From contig NZ_JBINJF010000029.1 of NCBI RefSeq assembly GCF_043951865.1, forward strand, positions 1-55,146: DNA of 55,146 nt. Reading direction: 5' to 3'. The number at the start of each line of letters is the position of its first letter. Position 1 is the first letter of the stretch. Source of the DNA: JAMQKA01 sp043951865. GTDB taxonomy: Bacteria; Bacteroidota; Rhodothermia; Balneolales; Balneolaceae. Of this stretch, positions 36,701 through 45,778 are shown piece after piece. The translations under genes were made by a program, and so were the position numbers. The notes under the pieces are model-generated. The model saw only the letters and a list, made by a program, of their open reading frames with translations. It had not been told where the DNA came from and searched no databases.

Positions 36701-38181
36701 AGAAGCGCCTCGACGGTACAGTTGTCCCGATGTTGTCCCTCATTATACGCCTCGGAGTGGTAGGATGGGATGCGATTTGATTTGAATATTTTTGTCTTGC
36801 GGTAACTCCACTTTTTTACCAAATCCACATTTTTTTTGATGTTGTAGTAATAGGGAATGGAGCGCTTGCTCAACGGGTATTCTGCCGTTCTATCCGGTGT
36901 GATCCGGATTTCTGTATCCGTACCCGGAACCGGCTGAACATCAAATCCCTGAACCATGTGATCCATGCGCTCAAATAAAAGCAGCACTTTACTACGCTTG
37001 TCTTTCTGATCATTCAATACGGGACTCGGCTGGAAGTAGTGGCGAAAGGGGGTCCGTTGATCCCTTTGTTCGGGTTGGGCCGGCCCCAGCATAAGATGGC
37101 GTTCAAATAACAGGGGATTCGGGCAGCAGGCGGAGGTCACTTCGCAGGCGGTATCGCGAAACTCGTCGCAGGCGCCGGCTAAATCTTTCAAAAAATCGTA
37201 GGCGTATTGAATTGCATAGGGTGAACCGCTGAGGCGATGTTTGATCAGCTTGTAAAGCCCGTTCTGCTCGTAATCTCCTTCATCAAAACCGGGAAAAGGA
37301 GATTCCGGGTAGTGATCTTCCAGCAGCGGTTTAAAGAACCCGTAGCTTTTTGCCAGGGCCTGTCCCACCCGAACGGAGGCCTGTTGAATAATCGGCAGGT
37401 AATCCGATACCAGCTGCTGGTACTGAACGTAGTGATCGAGCGAGAGATCTTTATCCCTGTAATACCCCGGCCGCTCGATACATAAGTGATCCAGGTTAGA
37501 GCAGATATTGGCACGATTCCGGAGCTCATCTTCCGAGGTCGATTCATCCCGGCTGATCATTCGCACCAGGTCCTTTTTTTCAACCAGAAGCTTGCGCACG
37601 GCAAACTCCCGGCGGATTCCCTCTTCATCACAATCGTCACCGCAGCAGTCGTCGGTATCTACATCCTCTATCTCCTGGTATAGCAGGATACAGTATTCAG
37701 AAAAATCGAGCGTAAATGAGGTTTCTCCCTCCTCAATTGTTATACCATCATCCCAGTCCAGGGGGTAACATGTCTCGGTCTCTTCAACCTTTTGTTTTTC
37801 TTCACTGGTAAGCAGCTCCCAGAGATTAATCTGCCTGCCCGTATCCGGATTAAGAAAGGGGGGATATCTCCCCGCGGTTTCCCCATCCCCGTCGCCTGCT
37901 CCCGTCATCTTCTTGTCGGTGTATCGCTTGATAAACCTGCATTCGCTTTCCCCGATTCCGACCAGGTACCCCCGGGAGGTCACCCCCACTCCTTCCGTCA
38001 ATAAAATGGTGTCGGAAGCCGGGTGTTGTACTTCCAACCCACAGACAATGCCGATGCCGACAAGGTGGCTGCGGGTCATCCTGTCCTGCTCGTCCAGGTA
38101 CGTTCTGAGCTCATTAAGGTGGTGGGCGCTAAGGACCTGGTCCTCTTCAAAAATCGGGAAAAATCGCTTGTGCGTATTCAT
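33757..38181 (-). CDS. Very large eCIS-associated protein with two PKD domains (1474 aa)
   Basis: The N-terminus (about 1-55: FFPIFEEDQVLSAHHLNELR, SHLVGIGIVCGLEV) is typical of a protein found in Bacteroidota eCIS clusters. A long helical middle follows. Two PKD-type beta domains lie near 1040-1120 (YEWDFGDGASS) and 1205-1281 (YLWVFDGTRY). The C-terminal 190 residues are helical and may form a coiled coil. It follows the wedge proteins by one base. PKD domains mediate binding to proteins or polysaccharides, so it may replace the missing tail-fibre protein. This is inference; it could also be a baseplate scaffold. Confidence 0.75.
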   Translation of the reverse strand: MNTHKRFFPIFEEDQVLSAHHLNELRTYLDEQDRMTRSHLVGIGIVCGLEVQHPASDTILLTEGVGVTSRGYLVGIGESECRFIKRYTDKKMTGAGDGDGETAGRYPPFLNPDTGRQINLWELLTSEEKQKVEETETCYPLDWDDGITIEEGETSFTLDFSEYCILLYQEIEDVDTDDCCGDDCDEEGIRREFAVRKLLVEKKDLVRMISRDESTSEDELRNRANICSNLDHLCIERPGYYRDKDLSLDHYVQYQQLVSDYLPIIQQASVRVGQALAKSYGFFKPLLEDHYPESPFPGFDEGDYEQNGLYKLIKHRLSGSPYAIQYAYDFLKDLAGACDEFRDTACEVTSACCPNPLLFERHLMLGPAQPEQRDQRTPFRHYFQPSPVLNDQKDKRSKVLLLFERMDHMVQGFDVQPVPGTDTEIRITPDRTAEYPLSKRSIPYYYNIKKNVDLVKKWSYRKTKIFKSNRIPSYHSEAYNEGQHRDNCTVEALLHSNMQYQNFRVEGHIGKPYEQAVDEIDSMRERFSLPIKVVGVKLGRRFDNTKLTFECRFRDLENLYETFSTELRFLLDEEMQFFRGLEVKKKTLETQKTAEEKIAGEMVEKRAGTSAETGRKEIDDYWKRKEEEGKKETLLRQKIGKMSTYYSPITGTYTYPETKEGTFGYYYDAMVSESGKGQSYLDVILNYDPALIDLNLNEWVFLMLKPAQLANNIQQVLNKIPPRLENLDITELEGSFDTLIQTAVDYKQLLKEKEDSGEKLDGREQIILFRLDKLIYSCSIKKMKKLYLLYQERVDEFKKLNLFSNFAARHSGLEHMAGVPRGGTFVLVYIDRNEAGPLIRRDVTGAVALAAEEVGAAGFAPPTEVKEESGGGAKRSYSDYEKSKLLEYYDAVLKEFSEVASEKEINIEREKIREIEEGVLERIERLPGFIPRDIPPDNVVVADFALPYLCKNDCPELATMVISQINFSLSESRFCKDDKSKYPFVTDPAGGVVEGSAGGVTKEGNTWYFQPSESNPSAEDVQFTYRVNSRTVVFNAKVFDPRADFSFEVSQLDDGSVEVSFYNNSGGAQSYEWDFGDGASSTQSDPVHIYRDYDQDQAIVTLTAWKQECSDAVSKSVEIPRHIETEFDLQPSKEFGEKTYCNTDDRLYLFKTKPAGEEIAGDDVSGVQKQDNKQFFVPKGYAPGEYTFKYLDASIEVKILEGPAAGFESEVLDLGIRATRMKFHYTGKGDIKTYLWVFDGTRYREESPEHTFLNTGGKHRVVLHVISENGCPAEVDQLIEVPFEEEQPGPSDRLTTGFDNRLTRLENYSNPEMDRELFGGENIILKRARDYMVNIRDELKSGEERKKYEEGKKNAEIAGAYSSMLSEATELITEKAADASDEEKTYMYGIYDQQVTQLMELAVNQKKDIATNSKMGQLLKSVSNQVETLKNAGLEMDPRKSLSKSISEIKAVAERTGKRNLAGLLANLEDTVAK

Positions 38182-38182
38182 A

Positions 38183-41100
38183 TTACTCCGGGTTAAATGT
38201 TCCTAAAACGGTATTATCAAGCAACATCGGGTTATCATCGCTGTCTTCCCTGTAATCGTGCAGGGTGGCAACGGGATATACGCTTCGAATTTGTCTCATA
38301 ACCTCAATCAGCTTTCCCAGCTTGTCCCTGAGTTCCCCGGGATCCGGGGTGGGCTTTGCCTTTGTTTCAAGCCAGTCTCTATATACCGGCTCAAAATCCT
38401 TCATATCTTTTTGATCGGCCCAGCAGATTTTCAGATGTACATGGGCCGGGGCTTCCATTCTGATTGTCTTTTCCAGGAACCGCCTGAACGCCATATCGTC
38501 AAACCGGTCGGGCCAATAGGGTACGATGAGCGAAACCCTGAACGAGTATGGATCCAGGTATCCCGGGCAATCGTTGCAGTTCTTTTGGACGCACGCGGGG
38601 AGCTTTGGATCATCCTTCTCTTCGGGCCTCAACAGGATATGCTCTATCAGGTGAAAGCCCTCCCTGTTGCATTTCCCTGACAGCGCCGCAATCATCACGG
38701 CTACAATGCGGTCCCGTTCCTTCTCTCCTTCGTACAAAATGCCGGTGCCAATTATTTCTCCATTCTTCCCGATCAAATTGAAGTAATACCGGCCGTCCGA
38801 GGCCTCCGATAGCTCATAGTTTTCGAAGTCGACACCTGCTATTTTGACCGCCTCAATACCTTTTTCACAATTCTCCCTGCGGGTGTATCCCTCACTTCGG
38901 AGTACAATTTCATCCTCCGGAAGCACCAGCCTGAACCGCCATTCGCCTCCCTCATCCCGGTAGATCTCAAACAGCTCGTCGGGATCTTTGCAGCTCAACC
39001 TACGTCGATCGTAGCGCTCGATACCCAGGAGCCGGCTTGCCCGCTTTTCCAGTCCCGATACATTTTCGGTGCCCCAGACCTCGCCCTCCGCCTTGTAATT
39101 AAAACCCCTGCCCCGGGAGCTCGAAATGGCGGGATACTCCTGTAAAAATTCGATTTTATCATGGATCAGATCGGGCGCAGTGTGCTCCCCGGGCTGCCGG
39201 GAAAACATCAGCAGCACGTAGTCAGTAAACGATTCCCCAAAACGGGCCAGCAGGTGATCCAGGAATCGATTACGGCGGTTCTCAAAGGTCTTCTTACTCT
39301 CCACGATTTCATCCAGTTTCTTTACAAAATGCGTGGAGGATTCATCCCCGAGCCCTGTCTCTTTCTTGTACTTCTCCCATTTTGATCTGAATGTGTTATA
39401 ATCGTCAAGGTCTATGCCCGCTTGCCCGGAAATTTCCTGGATAAAGTCTTTGATCACCTGGTAAATATGCGGTGACTCCTCGCCATTAAAAAGAACCTCG
39501 AGCCCCGGATCGCCTTCCGGGAAGGCAAAACTTTGGGGAAGATCATATAACACCTGGTAAAAGTAGGTCTGGTGGATATCGGGGCTTAATGAAAAAAGGT
39601 TCTTCAAGTTGGCCAGCTGAGAGAGATAATTCGCCAGCATTTGATCGTATAAAGTGAGATACGCTTTCAGCTGTTTGGCCTGGGCCCTCCGTCTGTCCGT
39701 AACGACTCCCGGTATCCCTGCACTGCCCACCCCGTAGGTCAGCGGGAGCTGTTCCTGGATAGATGTAAATCGCGCTACATTCCGGTTCTGTCCATTTGGG
39801 ATCGAAAGGTCGTATTCCTCGTCAGCAGAAAGCTTGCTGTTGCGTTCCAGCTCCTCCAGCTCTTTTACATACCGCGCAACCTTGTCAGCATTGGGTTTAT
39901 ATGGCAAATTCTCTTTAAAAAGGTCGATATCGGAAAGCCCGGGGCTAAAGCGTGGCACCCGGCCTTCTCCGACCGTGTGGCACCATTTTATTTTGTCATT
40001 GAGGGTCTCTCCTTTATAAATATTAGCCAGGAGAACATTTTCAACGGATTTGACACCTTCTACATCCATCATAATCTGAATAATGTCGGAGACGAATATC
40101 TGCTTCTTGATTTCGGCTTTCTCCAACTCCCCGGAGGAGATAAATCCATGATCAAGAGCGGGCCCTTCAAAAATTGCGTCAGTTGGAATATCCATATCCA
40201 TCATCTCTCTCAGGGAGTAAAAATATACCTGTGGGGCAATATGGTGGTCGATCCGGTGGTACAATTCAGCCAGTACCCGTTCCAGCTCTGCATCGTTATC
40301 AAGGGCTACATCCGCACACACCCTTATTTTTTCGACGTCGAGTCCCCGGAACTCTTCGAAATCTTCGCACAGGCTCCGGTTTTCATGCAGCCGGTAAAAC
40401 GCTGTTCTCCCGATACGCAAAGCCGAAACAGTTTTTTCCCTGTACTGCTGAAGCAGGGATTCATCCTCAATTCGGTCCTCGACATCCTTCAGAGGGATAT
40501 CCCTGTCTGTAGCTTTTATCGTCATCTCCTCCCCGTAGCTCCGCCCGCCCGCCTTGATTTGGACCGTTCCCTTAAACCTGGTCTCGCTTGTACGTTCAAT
40601 ACTTGCAAGGCTGACCTCCTCGATATTTCCCGGTTGGATCTCCTTGTTCAACCAGGTACTCCAGTCGGGGAACCGGATAATCAGCCGCTCGTCACGGTCT
40701 TCTTCATCCGGATCGGCATAGAGATCGATCTCGAAAACAAAATCATTCAGGTCGCCGAGCTCCTCGTCCTCATCGAGCTCGAGCGTCACACGGTACAGCC
40801 CCTGCAAATTGATCCGCTTCGTATGCTCGTTCGCCTCCGGCTGCCATCCCCCTTTTTTACAGTTCAGGTACAGTTCCGGGTATGTCTCCCACAGCGGTTC
40901 CAGCCAGGCGTTTTTAACACCCTCGATATCGATCAGGATCCGGCGATAGTCCTGCAGGGTAACCGGTTTGGAGGTTAATATTTCGCGCGCCGTATGGAAA
41001 TGGTCCTCCTGTTTGGGACCAGGTGCCGACTGGTCGGCCAGCAGATCTCCGATATCATAAGACGTCCGGTATCCCAGGTCGGTAATAGCATAGTACAGGA

Positions 41101-41257
41101 GTTCCAGGAGGGTGATGCCGGGGTCATGAATATTATAGTCGGTCCACAAACTGCCCGAGAGCTGCTCAATATGTTTCATTCCCTGTTCTCGCAGAAAAGC
41201 GTAATCCTGGCTGGGAGCCAGATCCGGATTTTTCGGTATGGTGATAGAGTCATTCAT
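38183..41257 (-). CDS. Baseplate wedge protein, Afp12-like (1024 aa)
   Basis: The N-terminal SLWTDYNIHDPGITLLELLYYAITDLGYRT motif (in two pieces, about residues 36-65) is characteristic of the eCIS wedge proteins related to T4 gp7/Afp12. The rest is mixed alpha-beta with no domain that I can name; a C-terminal segment has several cysteines (CVQKNCNDCPGY) that may bind metal. It overlaps the preceding baseplate gene by 4 bases, so they are coupled. Confidence 0.82.
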   Translation of the reverse strand: MNDSITIPKNPDLAPSQDYAFLREQGMKHIEQLSGSLWTDYNIHDPGITLLELLYYAITDLGYRTSYDIGDLLADQSAPGPKQEDHFHTAREILTSKPVTLQDYRRILIDIEGVKNAWLEPLWETYPELYLNCKKGGWQPEANEHTKRINLQGLYRVTLELDEDEELGDLNDFVFEIDLYADPDEEDRDERLIIRFPDWSTWLNKEIQPGNIEEVSLASIERTSETRFKGTVQIKAGGRSYGEEMTIKATDRDIPLKDVEDRIEDESLLQQYREKTVSALRIGRTAFYRLHENRSLCEDFEEFRGLDVEKIRVCADVALDNDAELERVLAELYHRIDHHIAPQVYFYSLREMMDMDIPTDAIFEGPALDHGFISSGELEKAEIKKQIFVSDIIQIMMDVEGVKSVENVLLANIYKGETLNDKIKWCHTVGEGRVPRFSPGLSDIDLFKENLPYKPNADKVARYVKELEELERNSKLSADEEYDLSIPNGQNRNVARFTSIQEQLPLTYGVGSAGIPGVVTDRRRAQAKQLKAYLTLYDQMLANYLSQLANLKNLFSLSPDIHQTYFYQVLYDLPQSFAFPEGDPGLEVLFNGEESPHIYQVIKDFIQEISGQAGIDLDDYNTFRSKWEKYKKETGLGDESSTHFVKKLDEIVESKKTFENRRNRFLDHLLARFGESFTDYVLLMFSRQPGEHTAPDLIHDKIEFLQEYPAISSSRGRGFNYKAEGEVWGTENVSGLEKRASRLLGIERYDRRRLSCKDPDELFEIYRDEGGEWRFRLVLPEDEIVLRSEGYTRRENCEKGIEAVKIAGVDFENYELSEASDGRYYFNLIGKNGEIIGTGILYEGEKERDRIVAVMIAALSGKCNREGFHLIEHILLRPEEKDDPKLPACVQKNCNDCPGYLDPYSFRVSLIVPYWPDRFDDMAFRRFLEKTIRMEAPAHVHLKICWADQKDMKDFEPVYRDWLETKAKPTPDPGELRDKLGKLIEVMRQIRSVYPVATLHDYREDSDDNPMLLDNTVLGTFNPE

Positions 41258-44200
41258 ACAATCGTGCAGGTAGAGTGCTCGTTGATTATGTGCAGTTTGT
41301 GTGAGACCAAAATAGAACGGGCTGTGGTAACGGTTATCCGCTCCAGATCCCGGTTTTTGAGGGTGTCTTCCACAAAATGGTGCATTTTGAAATCGGTGAC
41401 ATACCTCACATACGGGCGTTCCTCCACAAAATTGAGAATCAGTGACTTGTGGGTACCACCCCCGAACGCGATATCTTTGCCCTCCCCAAAAGCCCAGGGC
41501 GACAGGAAGCGGGCGATCTCGTCCACCAGTTTTTGCCGGTAGTGTCCTTCATCCACCTCATCAACCAAATTTACGTAACACTCGACCTGGACCTGTTCAA
41601 AAAGGGGATTGATCACTTTCAACTTTTGAGCGGCAAACGCCGATATTTTTGCGGATATAAATTTCTCGATCTTGTCCCGCACATTCAGGCTGAGCCGGGG
41701 TTTGAGGGGTTCTACCGCATTTTTGTTCTTCAAGTCGGGTACCACTACCAGCGTTACATATCCCGGTGCAAATTCAGCCGTAACTTTCCCGCCGTTCAAA
41801 TCATAATTGTAGGTGCTGTGGTTGACACATTTGGCCTTGTAGACTTCCGGGAAATGCTCCATCACCAGCCGCTCGTAATCCCAGATTGACACGCCTCTTT
41901 CCTTGTGTCTCAAACGCTCGCTAACCCGGCGGTAAAATTCGATATCCTGTTCGGGTATTTTCCCGCCCTCGGATGCGTACGGTTGCTGTATCTTCTTTAT
42001 TTCCGAGCGCTTGGTCTTCAGCTTGCTGATCGTCCCGGCCTTGAGGGTGGTGTCCAAAAAGTTTGGATCGTTATCGTGGTCGACAAATTCGGCCGTAATC
42101 GCCTGGGCCCGTACATCCACCAGGCGACATACCGCATCGGGGTTACCGGAAACCGCGGCTTTTATCCAGTAGTGCGCTCCGGGAAACAAGGTCGAATTGT
42201 TGGTGGCCTGCTTCGGGATATTGATTCGCACGATACCGGTGGTCAGGAAGTCGTTCGTTGAATCACGGACCAGTTCTTCCGGCTGGAATACCTCCCAATG
42301 ATTGCCGGCAAGGTAAAACCATTTTAGTGTCAGCTTGTCGAGAGAAGGATCGGCGCTGCCCTCGGCAACTCTGAATAAAAGTGATAGTTGCTGTGGTGGT
42401 TTTAGCCCGGAAATTCCAACAAAAAACTCCCCGTCATGCCAGTTGATCCCACCGCCCTCAGCGTGGCTGAATCGCGGCAGCAGGGGAATGGTATCGCCGG
42501 TGGTGGTCAGTGCTGAATGGACTTCTTTCTCTCCGAAGGGATAATTGTGAAAAAGATAACTCGTTCGCTTTTCAAAGCCGGCCGTATTTCGGGGCTCCAC
42601 AGTAGCCCGGGCCTTGTAATCCAGTTCTATTGAGCTGATTTTAGGAGTATAGGGTTCACGGGGGAGCACAGTCTTTTCGTTTATAACCTGCTGTGTAAGC
42701 AGAGTGGGGTACAGTTTGTGCCCAAAGGCTTGTTGCGGTGCACTCAGTACAAGTCGTATAAACCCTCTTTTCAACGAGACATCAAATTGGTCGATCGGCC
42801 CCAGGCCGGCATCCGGTTCCATCTGTATTTCAGGTTCATTACCGGAATTGGCCGAAATTGACGTCGGTGATTCTGTGAAATTTGATGGGAAAAGCGTTTT
42901 TTCATAGCGCTGAGGTGCTTCCGGTTTCCAGGCACCCTCCCTTAAAATTTGCAAGTTTGCCTTAAAGCTGCTGTTGGCGGGGGAATACCCGGTAACCGGG
43001 TTAACCATTCCTGTTTCCCCACCCGTGGAATAATTGTAGTGATCTTCCAGCTTTGCTTCCGGCCATTCATGCCACTGAACATGTAATGTGACCGAGTCCA
43101 GTTTTTTCTGAAAAACTTCCGTACTTCCGATCAAGAATGCCGACCCTATCGAAGGTGAAGGGCCAAACGGCTGAAACGGCTTTGAGGGATCCAGGATACC
43201 GAGCTCATTTTGGAGTACGAGACTCTTCATCCCCTGCACCTCCACTGTAATATTTACTTGTTGGACGGTGATATTTTTCAACGTGGCATACCCGTACTTC
43301 CCCGGATCCAAATTTTGATTCAACACCAGCTTCAGTACGGGCCACTCCGTTTGGTATTCACCGCCGTGCATTTCCTTCTCATATCCTGTAACAGGGGATA
43401 CACTTCGGGGAAGGGTGATCTCTAACTTTAACATGGGGCCTTCTTCGGATGTGTCGGATTCAAGTGATACCTGTGCCCCCTCTATACCCTCCAGGTCCAG
43501 CCACTCTTTCTCGGTTGTGACAAAACAGCGAAACAGCCGATCCCTGGTGGACTTATCCAGTTTCGGGGACTGGTTGCAGAGTATCTCAAGCGTGATGGTC
43601 CGCGTACCTTCAGAAAGGTGCAGGATGGGAGAAGAAATGGAAAATCCCACCTCCGAGAACTGCATGGTGGCCTCGTCGCCAGCCAGGTATTCAAAACTCC
43701 CGTCGGGACGCTCTGCCCGTTGGGATTCACCAAACGCCTTCCACCCCGCCGGGGGATTATCCAACGGGGTGCCGGTTCCCTCTTTCGAATTGGCGATTGA
43801 TTTTTCATACACCCGGTACTGGTCCTCCTTGTCGACATAAACCGATTTCAGGGCTACAACGCTCGCTTTGTTCAGGACAACCTCGGAAAGAGACTTGTAG
43901 AACACATCTTTGCCCTTGGCATCTTTACCGGCTTTAAACAGCGTACCGGACTCCAGTTTGTATGTGTCCACATGCTTTGCCAGTTCAACAAGCAGATCCA
44001 CACGGTCGGGTACGGCTTCCTTTCGATCCAGCTTTAGCACCTCTTCGTAGTAAAAATCAAGGTGTTTGCCGGTTAATGTGTTGATGTGGTCCTGTGCATG
44101 GCGGAACAGCTTTAAAAACGTGAGCATCAGCCCCATCTGAGGCTCATGACCGGAAAACCTCGTCAGGGTCTCCTCGATAAAACCGGGCGACCTTTCACGG

Positions 44201-44988
44201 GTTCTCTTAAGGGCGGTGATAAAAGATGCGGCCACTTTTTTGACGGGTGGGAACCCGGACCGAACCCGCTGTTTAATCGTACCGCCGGGAGGTAAATAGA
44301 TAGTGTCGTTTTCTTCAACCGAAGTGTAAAATGTGGCCCAGTTCTCCGTATTGCCCGTTTCTTCGGTTTCACCGATCCACACCTCCTGCAACTCCCCTGT
44401 TTCAAGCCCGGTAAAATGCTCGATGGATGTATTGCAGAAATCCCCCTCATCCAGGTATTCCTTGTCTACAAGGTTCGTACCCGACAAGGCCCCTTTGTAA
44501 TACCCGATACATTTTTCCAGTTCGGTGCGGAGTTGTGACGTTATCAAAACGTGAAGGTGTTCCTGGAACTGGTATTCGGCCGGGACTTTTCCATACCAGG
44601 AATCGAGCTGCACGGCAAGCGTCCCGATAATATCAAACAGCGTCTTGAAGGCCCGGCGAACGTTCTGATAGGTAGTGTCATCGTCAAATATCACCTTCTC
44701 TATCTTCTCTATACAGGGATTGAACGCGGTAGGATCCTCGACTGTCAACAGGGCGATTACGGAGGTGATATCTCCTGAAAAAAAGGGACGCCAGTCGCCG
44801 GAAGGGATGTTGTCCGGTTGGTAGTACTGGAGCTCTTCAGCATAGCGGACCACAAATTCGAGCAAATCAGCGAGCGAGCGCTCATCGACTTTTGCATAGG
44901 CCGGATCAAGCGCTTCAGGCATTCGCCTGGACTGGCTGACACCGTCTCGAACCAGTGGATTTCGATATGTACAGCTGTTTTCAGGCAT
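41254..44988 (-). CDS. Baseplate wedge protein, Afp11/baseplate-J-like (1244 aa)
   Basis: The 1244-residue protein fits the large wedge subunit related to T4 gp6 and phage baseplate J. The C-terminal part has RRVSERLRHKERGVSIWDYERLV (two adjoining pieces), PGYVTLVVVPDL and SLNVRDKIEKFI, the core of the J-like fold. The N-terminal two thirds are variable. It starts at the last base of the gp25 gene's stop codon region and overlaps the next wedge gene by 4 bases. Confidence 0.85.
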   Translation of the reverse strand: MPENSCTYRNPLVRDGVSQSRRMPEALDPAYAKVDERSLADLLEFVVRYAEELQYYQPDNIPSGDWRPFFSGDITSVIALLTVEDPTAFNPCIEKIEKVIFDDDTTYQNVRRAFKTLFDIIGTLAVQLDSWYGKVPAEYQFQEHLHVLITSQLRTELEKCIGYYKGALSGTNLVDKEYLDEGDFCNTSIEHFTGLETGELQEVWIGETEETGNTENWATFYTSVEENDTIYLPPGGTIKQRVRSGFPPVKKVAASFITALKRTRERSPGFIEETLTRFSGHEPQMGLMLTFLKLFRHAQDHINTLTGKHLDFYYEEVLKLDRKEAVPDRVDLLVELAKHVDTYKLESGTLFKAGKDAKGKDVFYKSLSEVVLNKASVVALKSVYVDKEDQYRVYEKSIANSKEGTGTPLDNPPAGWKAFGESQRAERPDGSFEYLAGDEATMQFSEVGFSISSPILHLSEGTRTITLEILCNQSPKLDKSTRDRLFRCFVTTEKEWLDLEGIEGAQVSLESDTSEEGPMLKLEITLPRSVSPVTGYEKEMHGGEYQTEWPVLKLVLNQNLDPGKYGYATLKNITVQQVNITVEVQGMKSLVLQNELGILDPSKPFQPFGPSPSIGSAFLIGSTEVFQKKLDSVTLHVQWHEWPEAKLEDHYNYSTGGETGMVNPVTGYSPANSSFKANLQILREGAWKPEAPQRYEKTLFPSNFTESPTSISANSGNEPEIQMEPDAGLGPIDQFDVSLKRGFIRLVLSAPQQAFGHKLYPTLLTQQVINEKTVLPREPYTPKISSIELDYKARATVEPRNTAGFEKRTSYLFHNYPFGEKEVHSALTTTGDTIPLLPRFSHAEGGGINWHDGEFFVGISGLKPPQQLSLLFRVAEGSADPSLDKLTLKWFYLAGNHWEVFQPEELVRDSTNDFLTTGIVRINIPKQATNNSTLFPGAHYWIKAAVSGNPDAVCRLVDVRAQAITAEFVDHDNDPNFLDTTLKAGTISKLKTKRSEIKKIQQPYASEGGKIPEQDIEFYRRVSERLRHKERGVSIWDYERLVMEHFPEVYKAKCVNHSTYNYDLNGGKVTAEFAPGYVTLVVVPDLKNKNAVEPLKPRLSLNVRDKIEKFISAKISAFAAQKLKVINPLFEQVQVECYVNLVDEVDEGHYRQKLVDEIARFLSPWAFGEGKDIAFGGGTHKSLILNFVEERPYVRYVTDFKMHHFVEDTLKNRDLERITVTTARSILVSHKLHIINEHSTCTIV

Positions 44989-45398
44989 TAGTCAATATTT
45001 GATCCTTCCTCCTTGTAAAAAGGAAAGACATAGTTGAACCGTGAGTTTGTTTTCTTGATCTCGTATTCCAGGGTAATATCGATCCGCCCCTCATGTTGAA
45101 AAGGCACGAGAGTCAGGTCGATTAGTCGAATGCGCGGCTCAAAGTACAGTATCGCGTCCCGGACTACCTCGGTCATATAGGTGATCATGGTGGTGTCGAT
45201 GGGCTCAAACTGGAACTGTGACAGGTCACATCCATACCTTGGCTGCATCACCCGTTCGCCTGTCATAGTGGTAAACAGGATCGTGAGGCTGAGATTAATA
45301 TCCTCGGCTCCCTGCGTCATGTCCACGCTCCTGCTTCCCCTGACAAAGGCAGGCGGAAAGCCCCAGCCTCTTCCCAAAAATGATCTGCCTTCATCCAT
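44988..45398 (-). CDS. gp25-like baseplate protein (Afp9-like)
   Basis: This 136-residue protein has the GPW/gp25 pattern: INLSLTILFTTMTGERVMQP, then RYGCDLSQFQFEP and a helix with VVRDAILYFEPRIRLIDL. gp25 nucleates the sheath on the baseplate in T4, T6SS and eCIS. It sits between the PAAR and wedge genes, the usual order. Confidence 0.95.
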   Translation of the reverse strand: MDEGRSFLGRGWGFPPAFVRGSRSVDMTQGAEDINLSLTILFTTMTGERVMQPRYGCDLSQFQFEPIDTTMITYMTEVVRDAILYFEPRIRLIDLTLVPFQHEGRIDITLEYEIKKTNSRFNYVFPFYKEEGSNID

Positions 45399-45404
45399 AA
45401 TCGT

Positions 45405-45677
45405 CTATCCTATTATTACTGTTGGTTCACCAATGACTGCACCGGCCCCACACCCGCACACATCGCCTACTCTCAGCGCCGGTTTACCCCCGATAAAAAC
45501 GGTGGTGCTTCCCATTGGAAACGGGGTTACCGGCGGATGCGGCGGAGGTATGGCACAGGAATGCATATCTGTGGCTACGGCGGCCGGCATCCCCCCGATT
45601 AGTACCGTCGGAACGCCAGGTCCGGTTATGATCCCCCCGTGACTCGTTATATCTGTGACTCTCGCTGCTGCCGGCAT
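45405..45677 (-). CDS. PAAR-domain spike tip (Afp10-like)
   Basis: This 90-residue protein is a single PAAR domain: ARVTDITSHGG at the start, then HSCAIPPPHPPV and GGKPALRVGDVCGCGA. Histidines and cysteines are placed to bind the tip zinc. It should cap the VgrG-like spike. It carries no extra toxin domain. Confidence 0.95.
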   Translation of the reverse strand: MPAAARVTDITSHGGIITGPGVPTVLIGGMPAAVATDMHSCAIPPPHPPVTPFPMGSTTVFIGGKPALRVGDVCGCGAGAVIGEPTVIIG

Positions 45678-45758
45678 ATCATCTCCTTTTTGTTTGATTA
45701 AACCTTCTGCCGAAGAATGCTACCGTTTGTCTTGCAGAAGATGTTTATCCAAAATACT

Positions 45759-45778
45759 CGTGAGAAATCCGGGCTAGT
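45759..45778. repeat. Solo terminus of the MITE-like element at the spike gene stop
   Basis: The sequence CGTGAGAAATCCGGGCTAG matches the right end of the elements at 25682-25918 and 51488-51724. The CTA in it is the reverse complement of the spike gene's TAG stop. The other end is not present within the 96-base gap to the PAAR gene, so this is a solo or decayed copy. Confidence 0.65.

Noticed and set aside
39977..40978. 333-residue plus-strand frame
   Set aside because: Opposite the Afp12-like wedge gene; no start signal or domain.
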